From contig VDFB02254857.1 of the NCBI GenBank assembly GCA_007258455.2, positions 1 to 64,000 on the forward strand: 64,000 bases of DNA, given 5' to 3'. Of this stretch, positions 11,590 through 24,280 are shown in pieces. The DNA is from Sequoia sempervirens. Its lineage: Eukaryota; Streptophyta; Pinopsida; Cupressales; Cupressaceae. The position numbers were made by a program, and so were the translations under genes. The notes beneath the pieces are model-generated. The model had not been told where the DNA came from. It made no database searches and was given only the letters and a program-made list of their open reading frames with translations. Every line of letters begins with the position of its first letter. The stretch's first letter is position 1.

Positions 11590-12916
11590 ATGGCATGTTA
11601 TTTAAGGGAAGTCAATTTTGTATCTCGAGGAGTTCCATGAGGGAGAACCTGATAAAGGAGAAGCATAGTGGAGGAATGGAAGGAAATTTTGGTTAGGATA
11701 AGACCATTGCCATTATTAGTGAGCATTATTATTGGCCTCAGTTGTCACAGGATGTGAAGAATTTTGTACAAAGCTATAGGGTATGTCAGATGGCTAAAGG
11801 AGTGAGCCAGAATACAGGCTTATATCAGTCCTTACCTATACCAGAGAGGCCATGGGAGGAAATAAGTATGGACTTTGTTCTTGGTTTGCCAAGGACACAA
11901 TGTGGGAATGATTCAGTCTTTGTGGTGGTTGATAGGTTTTTGAAGATGACACATTTCATTCCATGTCAGAAGACCCATGATGCAGTCCACATTGCTGACT
12001 TGTTCTTCAAAGAGGTGGTGATGCTACATGGTCTGCCAAAGAGTATTGTTTCACATCGTGACACCAAATTTGTGGGGTACTTTTGGAGGACCTTGTGGAA
12101 GAAGGTAAAGATAGAGTTGAAGTTCAGTTCTGCACACCATCCATAAACAGATGGGAAGACAGAGGTTGTTAATAGGAGTCTGGGTAACCTACTGAGATGT
12201 TTGGTAGGAGATAAACCCAAGGGATGGGACTTGATCTTACCCCATGAAGAATTTTCTTACAACAATTATGTCAACAGAAGCACTGGTAGATCACCATTCC
12301 AAATTGTGTATGGAGGTAGCTCCAGAACAACTCCAGAATTGAGGAAGATAGACCAAGAGAAGAAAATAAGTGTTGAAGCCAAAGATTTTGAAGAACACAT
12401 CAAGGACATACATGAGAAGGCAAGAGCACATATTAACAAGATGAATATGCAGTATAAGGCTAAGGTAGATTAGAAGAGGAGGTATAATGAGTTTCAGATT
12501 GTTGATGAAGTGATGGTCCACTTGAGGAAAGAAAAGTTTCCAGTGGGAACATATAACATATTGAAGATGAAGAAGTTGGGTCCTTATAAAATTTTGAAGA
12601 GGCATGATTCAGGAATGCATATGAGGTAGAGTTGCCAGATGGACTCAACATTTCCCCTATGTTCAAAATTTTAGATTTGACAGAGTATCATGAAGGTGGC
12701 ATAGAGGAAGTACCAATGATGGGACAATGTGGGATTCTAGCACCTACTTCAGAAAAGGAGGAGATTGAAGAAATCCTGGATAGTCATGTGGGAAGGAGTA
12801 CCAGGAATAGGCAGTATGAAGAATATCTGGTGAAATGGAAAGGAAGGCATGTTGAAGATTCATCCTAGTTGCCTAAGGCAGAGGTTGACTGTTTGGGTTT
12901 TTCCTCCACCATCTAA
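11590..12916 (+). pseudogene. gypsy copy 1 integrase and chromodomain, disrupted
   Basis: Integrase inserts the element DNA; the chromodomain of chromoviruses steers insertion toward particular chromatin. Of the integrase catalytic D-D-35-E triad, the first Asp is present (MDFVLG, 11871), the second is His (SHRDTKF, codon 12054-12056), and the Glu is present (codon 12162-12164). The spacing from the second to the third position is exactly 35 residues. In the zinc-binding arm the first Cys of the C-x2-C pair is Tyr. At 12761-12868 the chromodomain follows: EEILDS, QYEEYLVKWKG and a final VEDSS before a stop. It is in a different frame from the integrase core, so a frameshift lies near 12600. 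Confidence 0.92.
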
Positions 12917-12954
12917 GATTTGATAGGGTCACTTCTCAAATTACCCTGGGTGTC

Positions 12955-13661
12955 TAATGCAGGAGCATCCAGTGGTGTAAGGGCAATCTTGCATCACCCA
13001 AAAATAGTTAAATTTTAGTTTCTCATTTTTTAGATGTTTTTACATTTTTGGATACCCTTTTTATCCTAATGAAATTCTCAATTTATGGTTTTTATTTTCT
13101 ATTCCTAGGTGGAAAGATATTGCAGTTTTAGTTTCCCAGATTTGCACTTGAAAATCTTTCGAGTTAGATTTGAGGCACTTAGAGTTCCCGGATTGGCCTC
13201 AAAACTTTCCAAAATCGTGTAGCAATTTTGAGTGTGTTGTTGACTTTGTGACCTTTCCAACGGTTCAAACGGTTCATGAATCGGAGTCCCAGATCAAAAG
13301 TTATGGCCCCGGGAAGTTGGCGCACTTTCTAGAAGATACAATTGCAAATGCTCTTTTGAAATTTGAACTTCATGTTGTAAATTTTCGGCACCAAACTGCC
13401 TAAACTCAAATTTGAATTTTTGTTTTGGCTCCAAACTAAAGAGGAGCTCTATTTATGGGTGGGTTTCTAATTTTTGGGTAACTTTTTGGGGACAAGCTCA
13501 CATATTGTGAAATGGTGATTCCGTAGCTTTCTGTAACTTGCATGTGTTGTAGAACTTGGGGATTTGAGATCCTCTACATGTAAGAAGCTCCATTTTCTGA
13601 ATAATAAAATTATTCTCTTGTTTGTGGGTTATTTTCTAAGTCTCGGGTTGCACCCTCATCA
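12955..13661 (+). repeat. gypsy copy 1, 3' LTR
   Basis: This 707-bp partner of the 5' LTR ends CTCATCA. Its first bases read TAATGCAGG, so the usual TG start has mutated to TA. The bases before it (TACCCTGGGTGTC) are the same in copy 2, but I could not define a clear polypurine tract. Confidence 0.95.
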
Positions 13662-13666
13662 GTTAG

Positions 13667-15800
13667 CATGAAGTTGGTTCTTACTATCTAAATACTAATG
13701 TATTGTATTTTTATTGTATTTAGTCATAGGAAAAATAGGTAAATATCAATTGTCTTAGAGGTGGTGATGATGGTGAACCAAGGCTATTGAATTAATGAAT
13801 GAATGAAGACTTTTAATAGCGTCCATCAGACCAAAAAACCTATGGGACCCACAAATCAACATGGGGTATTCCTGTTAGTGAAATGATGAAAGGTTCTACC
13901 CTTGCATGTATTTCTCCATTTCTTCTTTAGATTATAGTATAGTTTTATAAAACAAATAATAAGAAAAAATTACATGTGGATCTATATGAATAATATGGAG
14001 AATTAAATATGGTCTCTCATATTTAAATTGTGTTGTGAGCACATGATTTATTGGGTATAAATATAATTATTTAAAATCTATTTAAAATTGCAAAGAAAAA
14101 TTATTCATTCTCATTTCCTATTAGAATAGATAAATTGTAATTACATTAAGTATAAAACTGGTCTTACTCATTTAAACCTGAACCATACATCTGAAGGTTC
14201 CTTCTTCAAGTTGTTGAACTAGTGCTCAAGTTTAAAAGGGTTAGCCAAAATCTTGCACTTACTAGTTAAAAAAATGAAAATAAATAGGGTTTTGGTTTCA
14301 TTCATTGAAATAAAGTTTTATTAAGGAATCTTATGAATTTTATAAAAAAAATAAAGAAAGATAGGGATCTCTAGATTATTGTTTTAATAATACAATGATG
14401 TTGTCAATACTTGTAGAAAGAGAACCCAATTTTAGACACTAATATTTTGGCTAGAGGTAACAATATGATTAATTGTAACATTATATGGTCCATTGTTAAT
14501 TGCTAGGAATATAAAAAAAAAATAATCTAGTCTATTTCTTTATTGAGATAAGTAGGAAAAAGGTTTCTAAAAGGTTTATAAATAGAGCTCTAGAGGTCAA
14601 AGAAAAATCAACCAAGAATAGGGAAGAAAAAACACATTAGTTCAAAAAGTTAAAAAAATATATATTACAATCAATTAAGGATTTATTGTATTATGTGACT
14701 AATACCTTATAGATATAGAAGTAATTTTTCATATCCCAATAAGGCAATTTGGTATTAAGATATGTTTTCATTTGGTATATTATAACCAATAAGGATTTAT
14801 TTTATCATTTGAGTGATACCTTGTAGATTTAGAAGTGATTTTTTATAACCCCAAGAGATAATTTTGTATTAATATATGTTTTGATTCCTTATAAAAGTTA
14901 AGTTCCACAAAATATTTTTTTTACATTATTTTTTCTTCCCTAAGATCTAGTTGTGTGCAATAGATAATTTAATTTATATACAAAATAATTGTTATAAAAA
15001 ACTAGTTAATCATAGTTTAGGTGAAGTATGAGAGATGGGTTTTGAATAATATAATATAAATTTTATCTATTCCTATGAGTTAGGTCAAGCACCAATAACA
15101 TATCTATATATATAGTCACTTGATGTAATGAGGTCTGAAATTTCTATCACTTGTATGTTCTTTAGTTTGTTCTCTATTTTAATTATATTTTTTTGTGTAA
15201 AATTGCAAGTTATGTTCACATGCACTAGAATTGAAGAGAGAGTGTTGGAATGAAAAATTCTCTCCTTGGCCTAAGTTTACCCATTTTTTCTAGGATATTA
15301 CCAAGTGTATGCATTTCTATATATACTATGTTTATTATTATTGTATCATAATAAATTAGTTATAATTGAAGGGATTCTAAAATTACCTCAAATGTGTTTG
15401 AGAAATATTTCCAATGCATCATATTTAAATGGTTTTGAAATATGATTTTCTCTACAATTTTATATTAACTACGATTTTGAAATTAAAAACATGATGGGGA
15501 TATAACATCCTTCATAGATTTAGTTACATTGATAACTCAATTATCTATTTTTAAGAGAGGTTTATAGCTCATAATATCAATAGAATTGTATATTTAATGT
15601 TTAAACCACACCTTTGTGACACTCCTATACAAATGTTTTTTATAATATAAGTTGCATTTATATGGTTAAATACCCTTTACACAAGGGGACTAAAAATTAG
15701 GATAAAAGAACAAAAATTATAACAAAATATAGTCTAGAAATAGAAATAGTAGACAAATAGCAAAAGGACCGCCCACTCAATTGCAAAACACACCCCACCC
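13667..15800. other. AT-rich intergenic DNA
   Basis: Apart from the tandem duplication listed separately, this stretch shows no gene, LTR edge or RNA gene. It is AT-rich with many homopolymer runs. Confidence 0.5.
14666..14895. repeat. diverged ~114-bp tandem duplication
   Basis: Two adjacent units share, in order, AAGGATTTATT, a GTGA(C/T)TAATACCTT(A/G)TAGAT-like block, TAGAAGT(A/G)ATTTTT and TATGTTTT. The AAGG anchor occurs at 14677 and 14791, giving a period of about 114. The units have diverged by many point changes, so the duplication is old. Confidence 0.75.
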
Positions 15801-15801
15801 A

Positions 15802-17590
15802 TTACTCAGCTAAACCATCCCACTCCTCAAAGAGGAGTTTCAACACATCATCCCCAATCCACTTATTGTTGGATTCCTCTTCCATAGTCTTCTTGTTGAC
15901 CTCCTCCTTTAGAATTCCCAACAGAGTAACAATAGACCAATGGATGATCTTGATCATGAAGCATATTAGCCTTGTCAATTTATTTTCTAGTTTAGCAACA
16001 TGGGCCTTTAGGTTGTTGAGCTTCTCATCCTTATTAGCTTTCTCCTTGTTAATCATCTTCCCCAAAGTTAGATTATTAAAGGACTCTGATGTGGAATCCT
16101 ATTGAAACATCTTATTTAACTTTGGAAAGTGGCTCGAAACTTCCACAAACTCCTTGGTCTCTTCAATAGTGTCTTTTTTACTATCCTCTTTACCACCACT
16201 TTTCTTTGAAAGTTGCTAGAAATTTTGTCGACTAGGACCTCCTTTTTATTCTTTGCAAAAAATTTATATCTTCGGACACTTGTTTTCTCAACCCCATATC
16301 AACACTTGTAGCAACCACTATATCCCCATGAGAGTCTCTGTTAGTAGATTCCACATCTTCAATTTTTGTGGGTGGTTCCTCAACATGGAAAGTGGTTTCC
16401 TTATCCTTTTTTGGATCCTACTTGGTTTGGGAAAATACTTTACTATTTTTCTTTGTGGGTGGTTTTTCTAGCTCATAGAGCCTTGCAATAGCTTTAGATT
16501 GATTTGATCCCACAACACCATTTTTAAGTTTTTGGCTAGGGGTTTTGATTTGGTATCCTCAAGGTTTTGACTAGTCATGGGAGGATTCTTTCTTTTAGGG
16601 CCCACTGAAACAATAGGTGAAGGTTTAGTGGGGCACTGGTCTGAGGCATCAAGTTCCTCTATCCTAATGGCTAAGATGGGTTTCATTGGATAGAGAGCTA
16701 GGTGAAAGTGGTAAAGAAAAAGAATGAGACCCTAGTGTAAGGGTAACATGGGCAGTTTGTTAGGGTTTCCGGCTAGAGTTTCCATAGTTTTCATAATTGA
16801 GCTTTAAAGCAATGCAAGCAATAAGAAGGAAATGTTGATGAGAATCATTTGTTTGAGGTGGTTTAACAAAGGAAAATGATAAAAATAGAACACTTTAAAC
16901 CTCCCCTCAAGAGTGGTGTACTTCATTAAGACTAAGAAAACCTGGGCCCATGGTTTCAACAACTTACTTCATTCAAACCCTCTGTGCAACTTGATCAACA
17001 CTTCATTTTCATAGAAAAAGATCTGAAGACTCCAAATCATGAACCTTATTATGCTTTTTGAGCTTGTAGCCTAAGTGTGATAGCCTCATTTCTTTAGCTA
17101 TGACCTCCTTGATTTCAAATGAGACACCACCAATATTAACCCTTCTATCATTCCATGAGCTCACAAACTAAGCAGACATATTTTCATCATGCCCTTGCAA
17201 GCTCTTGATTAAAAGAGAAATTCCTCCCTCCACACAAATATGCCAAACTAGGGGGTCCTACCTAAATTCTTCGCATGATCCTAGCCCGGTTCTAACCTAG
17301 TCCCCTTCCATTTTCATAGTTAGATAGAAAAAATTCACCAAGTTAATCAAAGTGTTCCAAAAAAAATTTAATTGCAAATGGGTAGTGCACATAACCCATT
17401 TATCACCACCGCCATAATAAAATTGAAAATCTTTCCTAATTAAGGGAATAATATTTTTTCACATACAAATAGTCATTTCCAAGGTGTTTAGGGCCGTGGG
17501 GTGATAAAAAATCTTGATTAGGTACAATGGGACAAAGCCAAAAGTCATTAAATTACATTTAACAAATCATTATTAGTAGGGTTTATGGTG
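15802..17590 (-). pseudogene. decayed coding region of unrecognised family (~590 codons)
   Basis: Read on the minus strand from about 17590, long stretches stay in one frame with only scattered stops: FVPLYLIKIFYHP, KWVMCTTHLQ, WHICVEGGISLL, SSWNDRRVNIGGVSFEIKEV and MRLSHLGYKLKKHNKVHD. Next come a Pro/Ser/Lys-rich linker (around 16468-16686) and a final lysine/glutamate-rich, coiled-coil-like segment (15802-16065) ending DDVLKLLFEEWDGLAE. There is one frame change in the middle. I do not recognise the family. The layout of a globular N-terminal part, a charged linker and a helical tail recalls plant transposon-borne proteins, but that is inference. A LINE RNase H remnant on the same strand lies about 200 bases before its start. 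Confidence 0.55.
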
Positions 17591-17799
17591 ATTTTTACCT
17601 CATGCATGTTCCTACAAATGTGGTTCAAAACATCGCCTTTCTACTTGTGACAAGATGACACATGAAGCTCATGAAAAGACCATTGAAGTACCACAAACAC
17701 CCCTAACTACAACCCATTTTCCTCCCACACCCCTCCACATCATCATGCATATTCCACATCATTATGAGACCCAAGGTGTAAAACCAAGTGTGCCCTTCC

Positions 17800-18210
17800 A
17801 TGATAGAAATTTTAGATTTCATCATTAATAGTAGTGTTTTTTTGTTCCCCAAGGATAATCCATTGGATGCTCACAAAGAGAGCCCCCATACTTCTCCAAC
17901 ATTTGGATAGAATCCAAGAAGAGCCTAGTTTGGCCAAAGAGTCAACCACCTTGTTTCCTTCATGGAAAATGTGGGTCAATTTCCTTCTCTCAAGTGTGGT
18001 GAGCAATAATTTTGTATCCAATAATGTCTCTAATACTACACCCATGGTAGTGATTGTGATAGATGGAATCAATAAAAGCCTTGGATTATCCTTCGATGTA
18101 CAGGTTTTTTATGCCAAGATTGACTCATACTATAAATGTTATGAGCTATTTAAATACCCAATTCTGATATTTTTGTTTATCTTTAATTATTCTATCACTA
18201 ACCTCTAATA
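17800..18210 (-). pseudogene. LINE-type RNase H remnant
   Basis: On the minus strand one frame reads EG.SKALIDSI, and after a frame change another reads THIFHEGNKVVDSLAKLGSSW. The spacing and the HI..EGN..VDSLAKLG phrase match the plant RNase H-like domain (RVT_3 type) found at the C-terminus of plant L1-type LINE ORF2. Only about 120 codons survive, in at least two frames. No adjoining reverse transcriptase was found at higher coordinates. Confidence 0.7.
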
Positions 18211-19732
18211 TTTCCATTTGGATTTATAAAACCAAAAGAGTATAATTCACCTACTCTTCTCACTTGTTTTTTAATTAAATTTAAATTTAATCATTAATTT
18301 TATTCTACTCATCTTTACTAACAAAATCCCCACATCTAGGTCTTGGTTCATCATATAGGATGATGGGATGCACTTTAGATCACCAACAATTGACATCACA
18401 AATATGGAAAAATTACATGTTAATTGTTTTTTTTTAAGTTCTAGTCACATTCATATTAGTATGATTTTTAAGTGATAGTTTGTATTGGGGTTACTTGCAA
18501 AAATAAACTATCAAGACTTTATTTAAATTGTCTTTTAAATTATAGAGAAGTGATTCTACTTTGTGAAATATACTTGAAATAAGTTTGAATATTAAAAATG
18601 GATGGAAGAATATTAACAAGGATTTATCACTATATATAAATTTGAGTGTTCTATTTAAAAGGACATATGTTCCACATGGAAAGATAATGACACGAGGTAG
18701 TTAATTTCTACCTATTCCATGAAACCTTGATGAGGTTATTTATATATGTAGGTATATTCTTGTATACATTATAAATTAGTACACATCTAATGGTTCAACT
18801 AATAGACTTATAATATTTGATAATTTAACATAAGAAGTTTCCACTAAATTTAAAGGTCCATTTTCTAGAAGAGACAAGGGTAGAACCCAAATCAATTTAA
18901 ATTAGGATCATTATGAAATTATTTATAATCCTAATAGAATAATCCATGTATCTGGTCATAACCTTATTTCAAATACTCCTAATATGAAGAATGAGAGTTT
19001 AAATCACACTTTTACAATGTGTTTTGGAGCCATCCTAGATTAATATCCTTCTCATCGTAATATGAAATATCATGCAAAACTAAAGAGGCATGCTTATGAA
19101 CATATTCTCGATAAAATTAGAACCATGTACCATTAGATTCAAGACTAAATATCTCATCAAAAGGATCATAATAAATAGCCAATTTATCCTAACCAATTTT
19201 TTAATTAGCCAAAAATATCGTATTAGAAAATTTCCCCCAAAGTAATAGAGGACCCCTACCTATGACACTCCAATAGGATATAATAGGTATATAAATCTAG
19301 AACTTATGGAATTTTAAACTACCATTAGGTAGTACTCAATAAAATAAAACATAAGATCTCTAAGTATCAAGGCAATAATGTAATTAATGGGGAATAGTTC
19401 CTAATAGATTTTATTAACATAACCAATATATATATGAAATAGTTGAAGCATAAGTCTTGATGAAATTACTTTTTTAATCTTGATATGAATTATCTACTGA
19501 GTTTTATAGTAGTATGCTAGGTAAAAGTGCTAGCTAAATGGATAAGTTCATTAGAGCGTTCAAAATGAAATATATGGATAAGATTGGTCGTAAATTTTAA
19601 ATCCATGAATTGAATACTCTAAGAAAAGGAATTAGATGATTTTTTAAAATTTAGTGTTATATTTACTATGACAATGATAAAAGTGCCTTCTCATCTCACT
19701 ACAAATGAATCTATGTGCATATTTTGGTGATA
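18211..19732. other. AT-rich intergenic DNA
   Basis: No gene, repeat edge or RNA was recognised. Some stretches are moderately rich in stop codons in all frames, as expected for non-coding DNA. Confidence 0.5.
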
Positions 19733-21165
19733 TGTTCCTAACCCTATAGTGTGTATCAGGTTATGAGTAGTTAATGTGTTGTTACATTGACACTTAATTA
19801 AGTCAAATTATTATTATTATATTGGTATTTAGTAATTAAGGTTAGCGTAAGGCATATGTATTGTTATCTAAGTTGATTTGGGTGATATTCTTTACATAAT
19901 TATTGTATATATATAGGACATAGCGAATAATTATTATCATCATGTTGAGTATTGAGCTCTTATTGAAGGATATTTGAGTTTTCCCCCTTTAAGTGGCATA
20001 TTAATATAAAGTATTTGCACCATATTTCACATTACATTATCTATTATGCAAGTTGTTTCAATATATATGATATTAGAGCATGATCTTAGCATAATATAGA
20101 AAAGTCATATTTTTTGGATGAATTTTGAAGAATATATTAAAGCATATACAATAAAAAATTAGAAAAGTTGGATCCAAATTAAGCAAATTATTGCAAAATA
20201 AAGTTATCTATTAGAAATTAGATATCTCTTGTATCTAGATGATCTTTTTCATATTTTTTAAATGGATTTTCAATAATATACATAAGAATCCAGAGTAAAA
20301 ATATCTAAGAAAATTTTAGCTAAATTAAGTGAGTTTTATAGAATTAGGGTTTTTCTAAATTATTTTGGTAAGAATATATGTCAAAATAAGTGATTTATTG
20401 TAGAACTATATTTTCCAATAAATTCTCCCTCAAGAATGAAATTTAGCTAATGTTTTTAGGTAATTATAATCTAGGCCTTGGTAAGTTACAATAATTAAAA
20501 AAATATTTGGACTTTATTTGTGTTATATTATGATAAAATATTTTTTATAAAAAAATTTCACAATAAAAATTAGTCAAAAGAGAAGAAAAAGAAAAAGATA
20601 AAGATAAAGATAAATAAGTAGAAGAAAATAACAAGATAAATAAAAATAAAAATAAAAAATAAGAATAACAAGAGAAATAACAATAAAAAGACCAAGAACA
20701 AGATTAAGAACAAAAAATACCAAAAGAAGAAATGAAAATAGAAAAGAAAATGAAGTAAAAAGTTATAATTGAGGTCACTTTATTTATAAATAGGGTTGGA
20801 ATGCTATGTCCCTAACCCTATAGTGTGTACTGTAATATGAGTATTAAAATTTTGGCTATCTTGACTCTTCATTAAGTTATATTATCATTTATTATAATGG
20901 TATTTAGTTATTTATATCAACCTAAGGCTTGCATGTTGTTATCTACATTGGAATGCATGATATCCTTGACATAAGTATGGTATATATATGAGGAAAAAGA
21001 TAGTTATTATGATCATGTGAGTATTGAATTCTTAATGAAGAATATTGTAAGTATCTCTTTGAATTATATTACCTAACATTTCTTGTTTGAATTGGAGAAT
21101 CATTATCAAATATTTTCTGTATATTTTACAATATATTATCTATTTTGGGAGGGTTTTTATTATAT
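19733..21165 (+). mobile_element. TRIM-like short LTR element
   Basis: Two diverged direct repeats of about 335-360 bp flank a 740-base non-coding middle. Both begin with a TGT(T/C)CCTAACCCTATAGTGTG phrase (19733 and 20807) and share further blocks in order: TTAAGT, GGTATTTAGT, TGTTATCTA, TATATAT, ATTATTATCAT-like and TTGAGTATTGA-like, then TTATCTATT near the end. Directly after the first repeat, TGATATTAGAGC (20068-20079) matches the tRNA-iMet primer site TGGTATCAGAGC at 10 of 12 bases. The middle has no coding capacity. The size (about 1.4 kb) and lack of genes fit a terminal-repeat retrotransposon in miniature. The right end is approximate and I found no certain target duplication. Confidence 0.65.
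20578..20760 (+). repeat. A/G-rich low-complexity tract
   Basis: Within the TRIM-like element lies a nearly pure purine run with AAAGAT, AAATAA and AAGAAG iterations and very few pyrimidines other than T. It sits between the two LTRs where coding sequence would be in an autonomous element. Confidence 0.8.
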
Positions 21166-22859
21166 TTATGTTAAAATACTTGAGTTTAAAATAGGATTCT
21201 ACCCCAAAGATAAAGAAACTAAGACCTTAATAAAAATTTATCCTTTAGACATAAACATTGAGAGGAATATAAGAGATTCATAAAAAATAATAAGAGGGTA
21301 GAAGTAATGATATCTCCATATAGAAAGGGCCACCCTAGAAAACCACCTAAATTGATAAAAAAATTGGTAAACTCATTGGTAAACTAAAATATTTTTTTAT
21401 AAAATCCACCTCATAGAGCTTGATAATACAATCATTAAATGTTATGGTTACTTGATATGTAATTGGATAATAAATAAAAATTATGGTGTGAAACAAACAA
21501 ATAAAAAGTATCTAGAGCATAGAAAAAATAGAAATATATTGCAAACCCATTAATAATATAAAAGTTCAATATATGAGACAATGTCTCTTAGTGTTATTTA
21601 ATATACATGTTATATGGTATATATATGTTTATAGTGGATACTATATTATAAAGAGAAGAGGAAAATATAATAATGATGATGAATATGAGAAAGGGTATGA
21701 TTTAGAAAAATGAGATAATTTCTATAATTATGGTTTTATTGGTACAATGGATCAATATGAATATGAAGCTAAATAATATATCAAGGTGTTACATAAAAAA
21801 AATTACATTAAAGCATCAAAATTATATGAAGTATTAGTGCATGATTTTTTCTATCTTAAAGATGATAAATCAAAGAATTGACTAATGTTTTAGCTCTGAA
21901 AGTTTAGAGTGATTTCAAATAAAGATATAGATGCAAATAAAAAAAATTGTAATCTATTTTTTTGAATAGTAACGTAAAATAAGTAAGTTTCAATAAATTT
22001 ATAAAGATAAACAACATGTAATAACATGCAACATAGAAAAGCGTAATTTCCATCATGCATAATGTGGGAAAAATAATAAATATTAAAAAGTGCAACTATA
22101 AATCCTAAATGTATTCTTTAGATATCAAAAACCATCATTATCATACAACTAGAGGATCCACTTCTTTGGTTAAGAACCGAATATTTCTAGATAAATTTTG
22201 GTATGTAACCTTCCTAGAAAAATAAATTTTAAAATCTCTATATGAAACATCTAATTTATAACCAAGCCCAAATAAGAAACAATGAACCAAAAAATGGGAA
22301 AATTTGGTGCTGAAATATATGGCACAAATTCTAGTTCTCTCTTGGATGATGGGTCAACATATAAAAAAAATAGAAAATAACTCCCATAAAATTTTAGACC
22401 CATCCCCTTTAGACTTAATCCTCCTTTAACAAGATTTTCGTACTTGTCTTAATTTAACCAAAAAAAAATTGTAATCTAAGTTGTAACTCCCTCCTACATT
22501 CTCTTGTATATGTCATAGAATACCTTGTGCATCTTAAAATGTCGTAGATTATCTAACACATTTTACATGACTTAGATGATCTATTACACATATTATAATA
22601 TAACTTACACATGAAATAGACTTCCACCTCAAGTAGAGCATAATTTATTATGTGGACACATATAATAATTAAGTATATTAAATATTAAATTATTTTTAAG
22701 GTTTATAACAACTTTTCCCATCACTCTCTACCTAGTAATATAATTTATAAGAATACAAGAAATTTATATGACAAAAATCAAATGAGAGATACAAATTGTA
22801 TGTGTAAGAGAAAGAGTGAATTCTTGATCTAAATTTCATCTCTGAATTTTGAACTCCTT
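21166..22859. other. AT-rich intergenic DNA
   Basis: No supportable gene. Open frames at 21083 and 21904 are AT-rich and show no motif. The LINE sequence begins at the right edge. Confidence 0.5.
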
Positions 22860-22865
22860 GTGTGT

Positions 22866-24260
22866 ATGGTGGATTTTACCTTGGGGGAACCTCACGGTGC
22901 CTCTCTCCTATCCCTTCTTGACTCTATAGTATACCTCGCACATGCTTCTCCACTTTCCTTAGGGGTTCCTCCTCTTGATGGACATGATGGGGTGCCCATG
23001 ATTCCTGCCATATCGAGGCCTAATGGCTGGAAAAGTGTGCTTCTCAATTCTCCCAAAATTACCTCTCATTGAGCTAATAGTTTTCATAGTCATCTAGTGA
23101 TTTTAGAATTTGACTCTGGAACATAATATCTTTCCCATACTCTACTATGGATAGGATTACATTTTCAATGGAAAAATATTTGGTGGGAAATTTTTTCTCT
23201 TTCTGATTGTCCATTGATATGGTTCACCATTAGACAAAATCTAATTGACATTTTAAAGGTAGTGTGGATGCAAGCACTATGGATGGAGGGTCATTTCTTT
23301 CAAGTTCACTTCATCTAAGGATTACATTTTGACCCTCTCCTCTAGTCCATGGGTGCATGGAAAACATATCCTCTCTCTTTTTCATTAGAAGCCTAACTTT
23401 GAACCTATCATGGATCTCAATAAATCTACTCCTATTTGGATTCACCTACCTAGATTGCCACTTGAATACTGGAAATATTCAATTTTCTAGTTTTATGTCA
23501 ATATGGATATTAATAAAGATATGTCTAATTTTATGACTCTGAAATACAAGTTTGGGATATGGTCCCAATAATTTTTCAATGAGAATGTTGTTTTTTGTTA
23601 GAAGTTCTCCAAAACTAGTCATACTATCTCTGACTACAAATCCTGGGTTAAAAAACAACAAAAACTTAATGAATTTACTATTCCTCAAGTGCATATCATA
23701 GAAACCTACCCCTTCAAAGATGATATTTTAAACATACTTAAGACCCCTCCTAAAGCTAGGAATGTGGTAGATCAAGGCTTGGTTAATCCTCTAGCTATTC
23801 TTAATAGATCCATGTCTTCATTGGACCAACCTATTCAAGATCTATCTCCAAATGAATTCCATATTTTTTGTTAATCTAGTAGTGATGCATTAGATGACAA
23901 TGATGCTTAGATGCCCACATTGGAAGAGCCAACACGAATGGTTTTTTAGTGTTTGCAATTTTATGGTGATATGCTACTAAGAAGGATTAATTTTACTTTA
24001 GAAGAAAAAGTCCTAGAAAATGGGGAAATTCAAAATAAATGTGTTGATTCTCTAGTTGATTGTATTAGAACCATCCTAATAGAAACAATAGAAGGCCCTC
24101 AGATTAAAAAAAAAAGAATGGAATTGATGATTGGATAACACCCAAGAAAAAGGGTAAACAAAAGAAGGTTGATTTGTGGGTAGAGAACAAAGTAGGTAGA
24201 TCTTCCCAAAGGAAAAATAGGAACATGTAAATGGCTAAGGAGATGGTTATTAGCAAATAG
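22866..24260 (+). pseudogene. LINE ORF1, DUF4283-like RNA-binding protein, decayed
   Basis: The likely start is the ATG at 22866, opening MVDFTLGEPHGASLL. About 23330-23490 reads WVHGKHILSL, KPNFEPIMDLNKS and TPIWIHLPRLPLEYW, the core of the DUF4283 domain carried by the ORF1 protein of many plant L1-type LINEs. A KFGIWSQ block and DYKSWVKKQQKLNEF follow, and the frame stays open for 60 codons at 23689-23874. Several stops and frame changes are present. No CCHC knuckle was found. In active LINEs the ORF1 product binds the element RNA. Confidence 0.7.
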
Positions 24261-24280
24261 AGGATGTTGGAAGTGTCCTA

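Larger units (their letters stand above)
7562..13661 (+). mobile_element. Ty3/gypsy chromovirus LTR retrotransposon, copy 1 (defective)
   Basis: Full-length element of 6.1 kb: two ~710-bp LTRs, a primer site matching tRNA-iMet, gag-protease-RT-RNase H-integrase in the gypsy order, and a C-terminal chromodomain that places it in the chromovirus branch. The flanks CTTAG (7557-7561) and GTTAG (13662-13666) look like a 5-bp target duplication with one mismatch. The polyprotein runs in one frame to about 10500 apart from stops, then two frame changes occur. Catalytic positions are lost in RT and integrase, so this copy cannot be autonomous. A second copy of the same family is at 33214-39297, close to this one over its whole length. 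Confidence 0.95.

Noticed and set aside
13170..13403. Open frame within the gypsy LTR, recurring at 33450-33647 and 38858-39040
   Set aside because: All lie inside LTRs, are broken in the 7562 LTR and show no protein motif; the similarity comes from the LTR itself.
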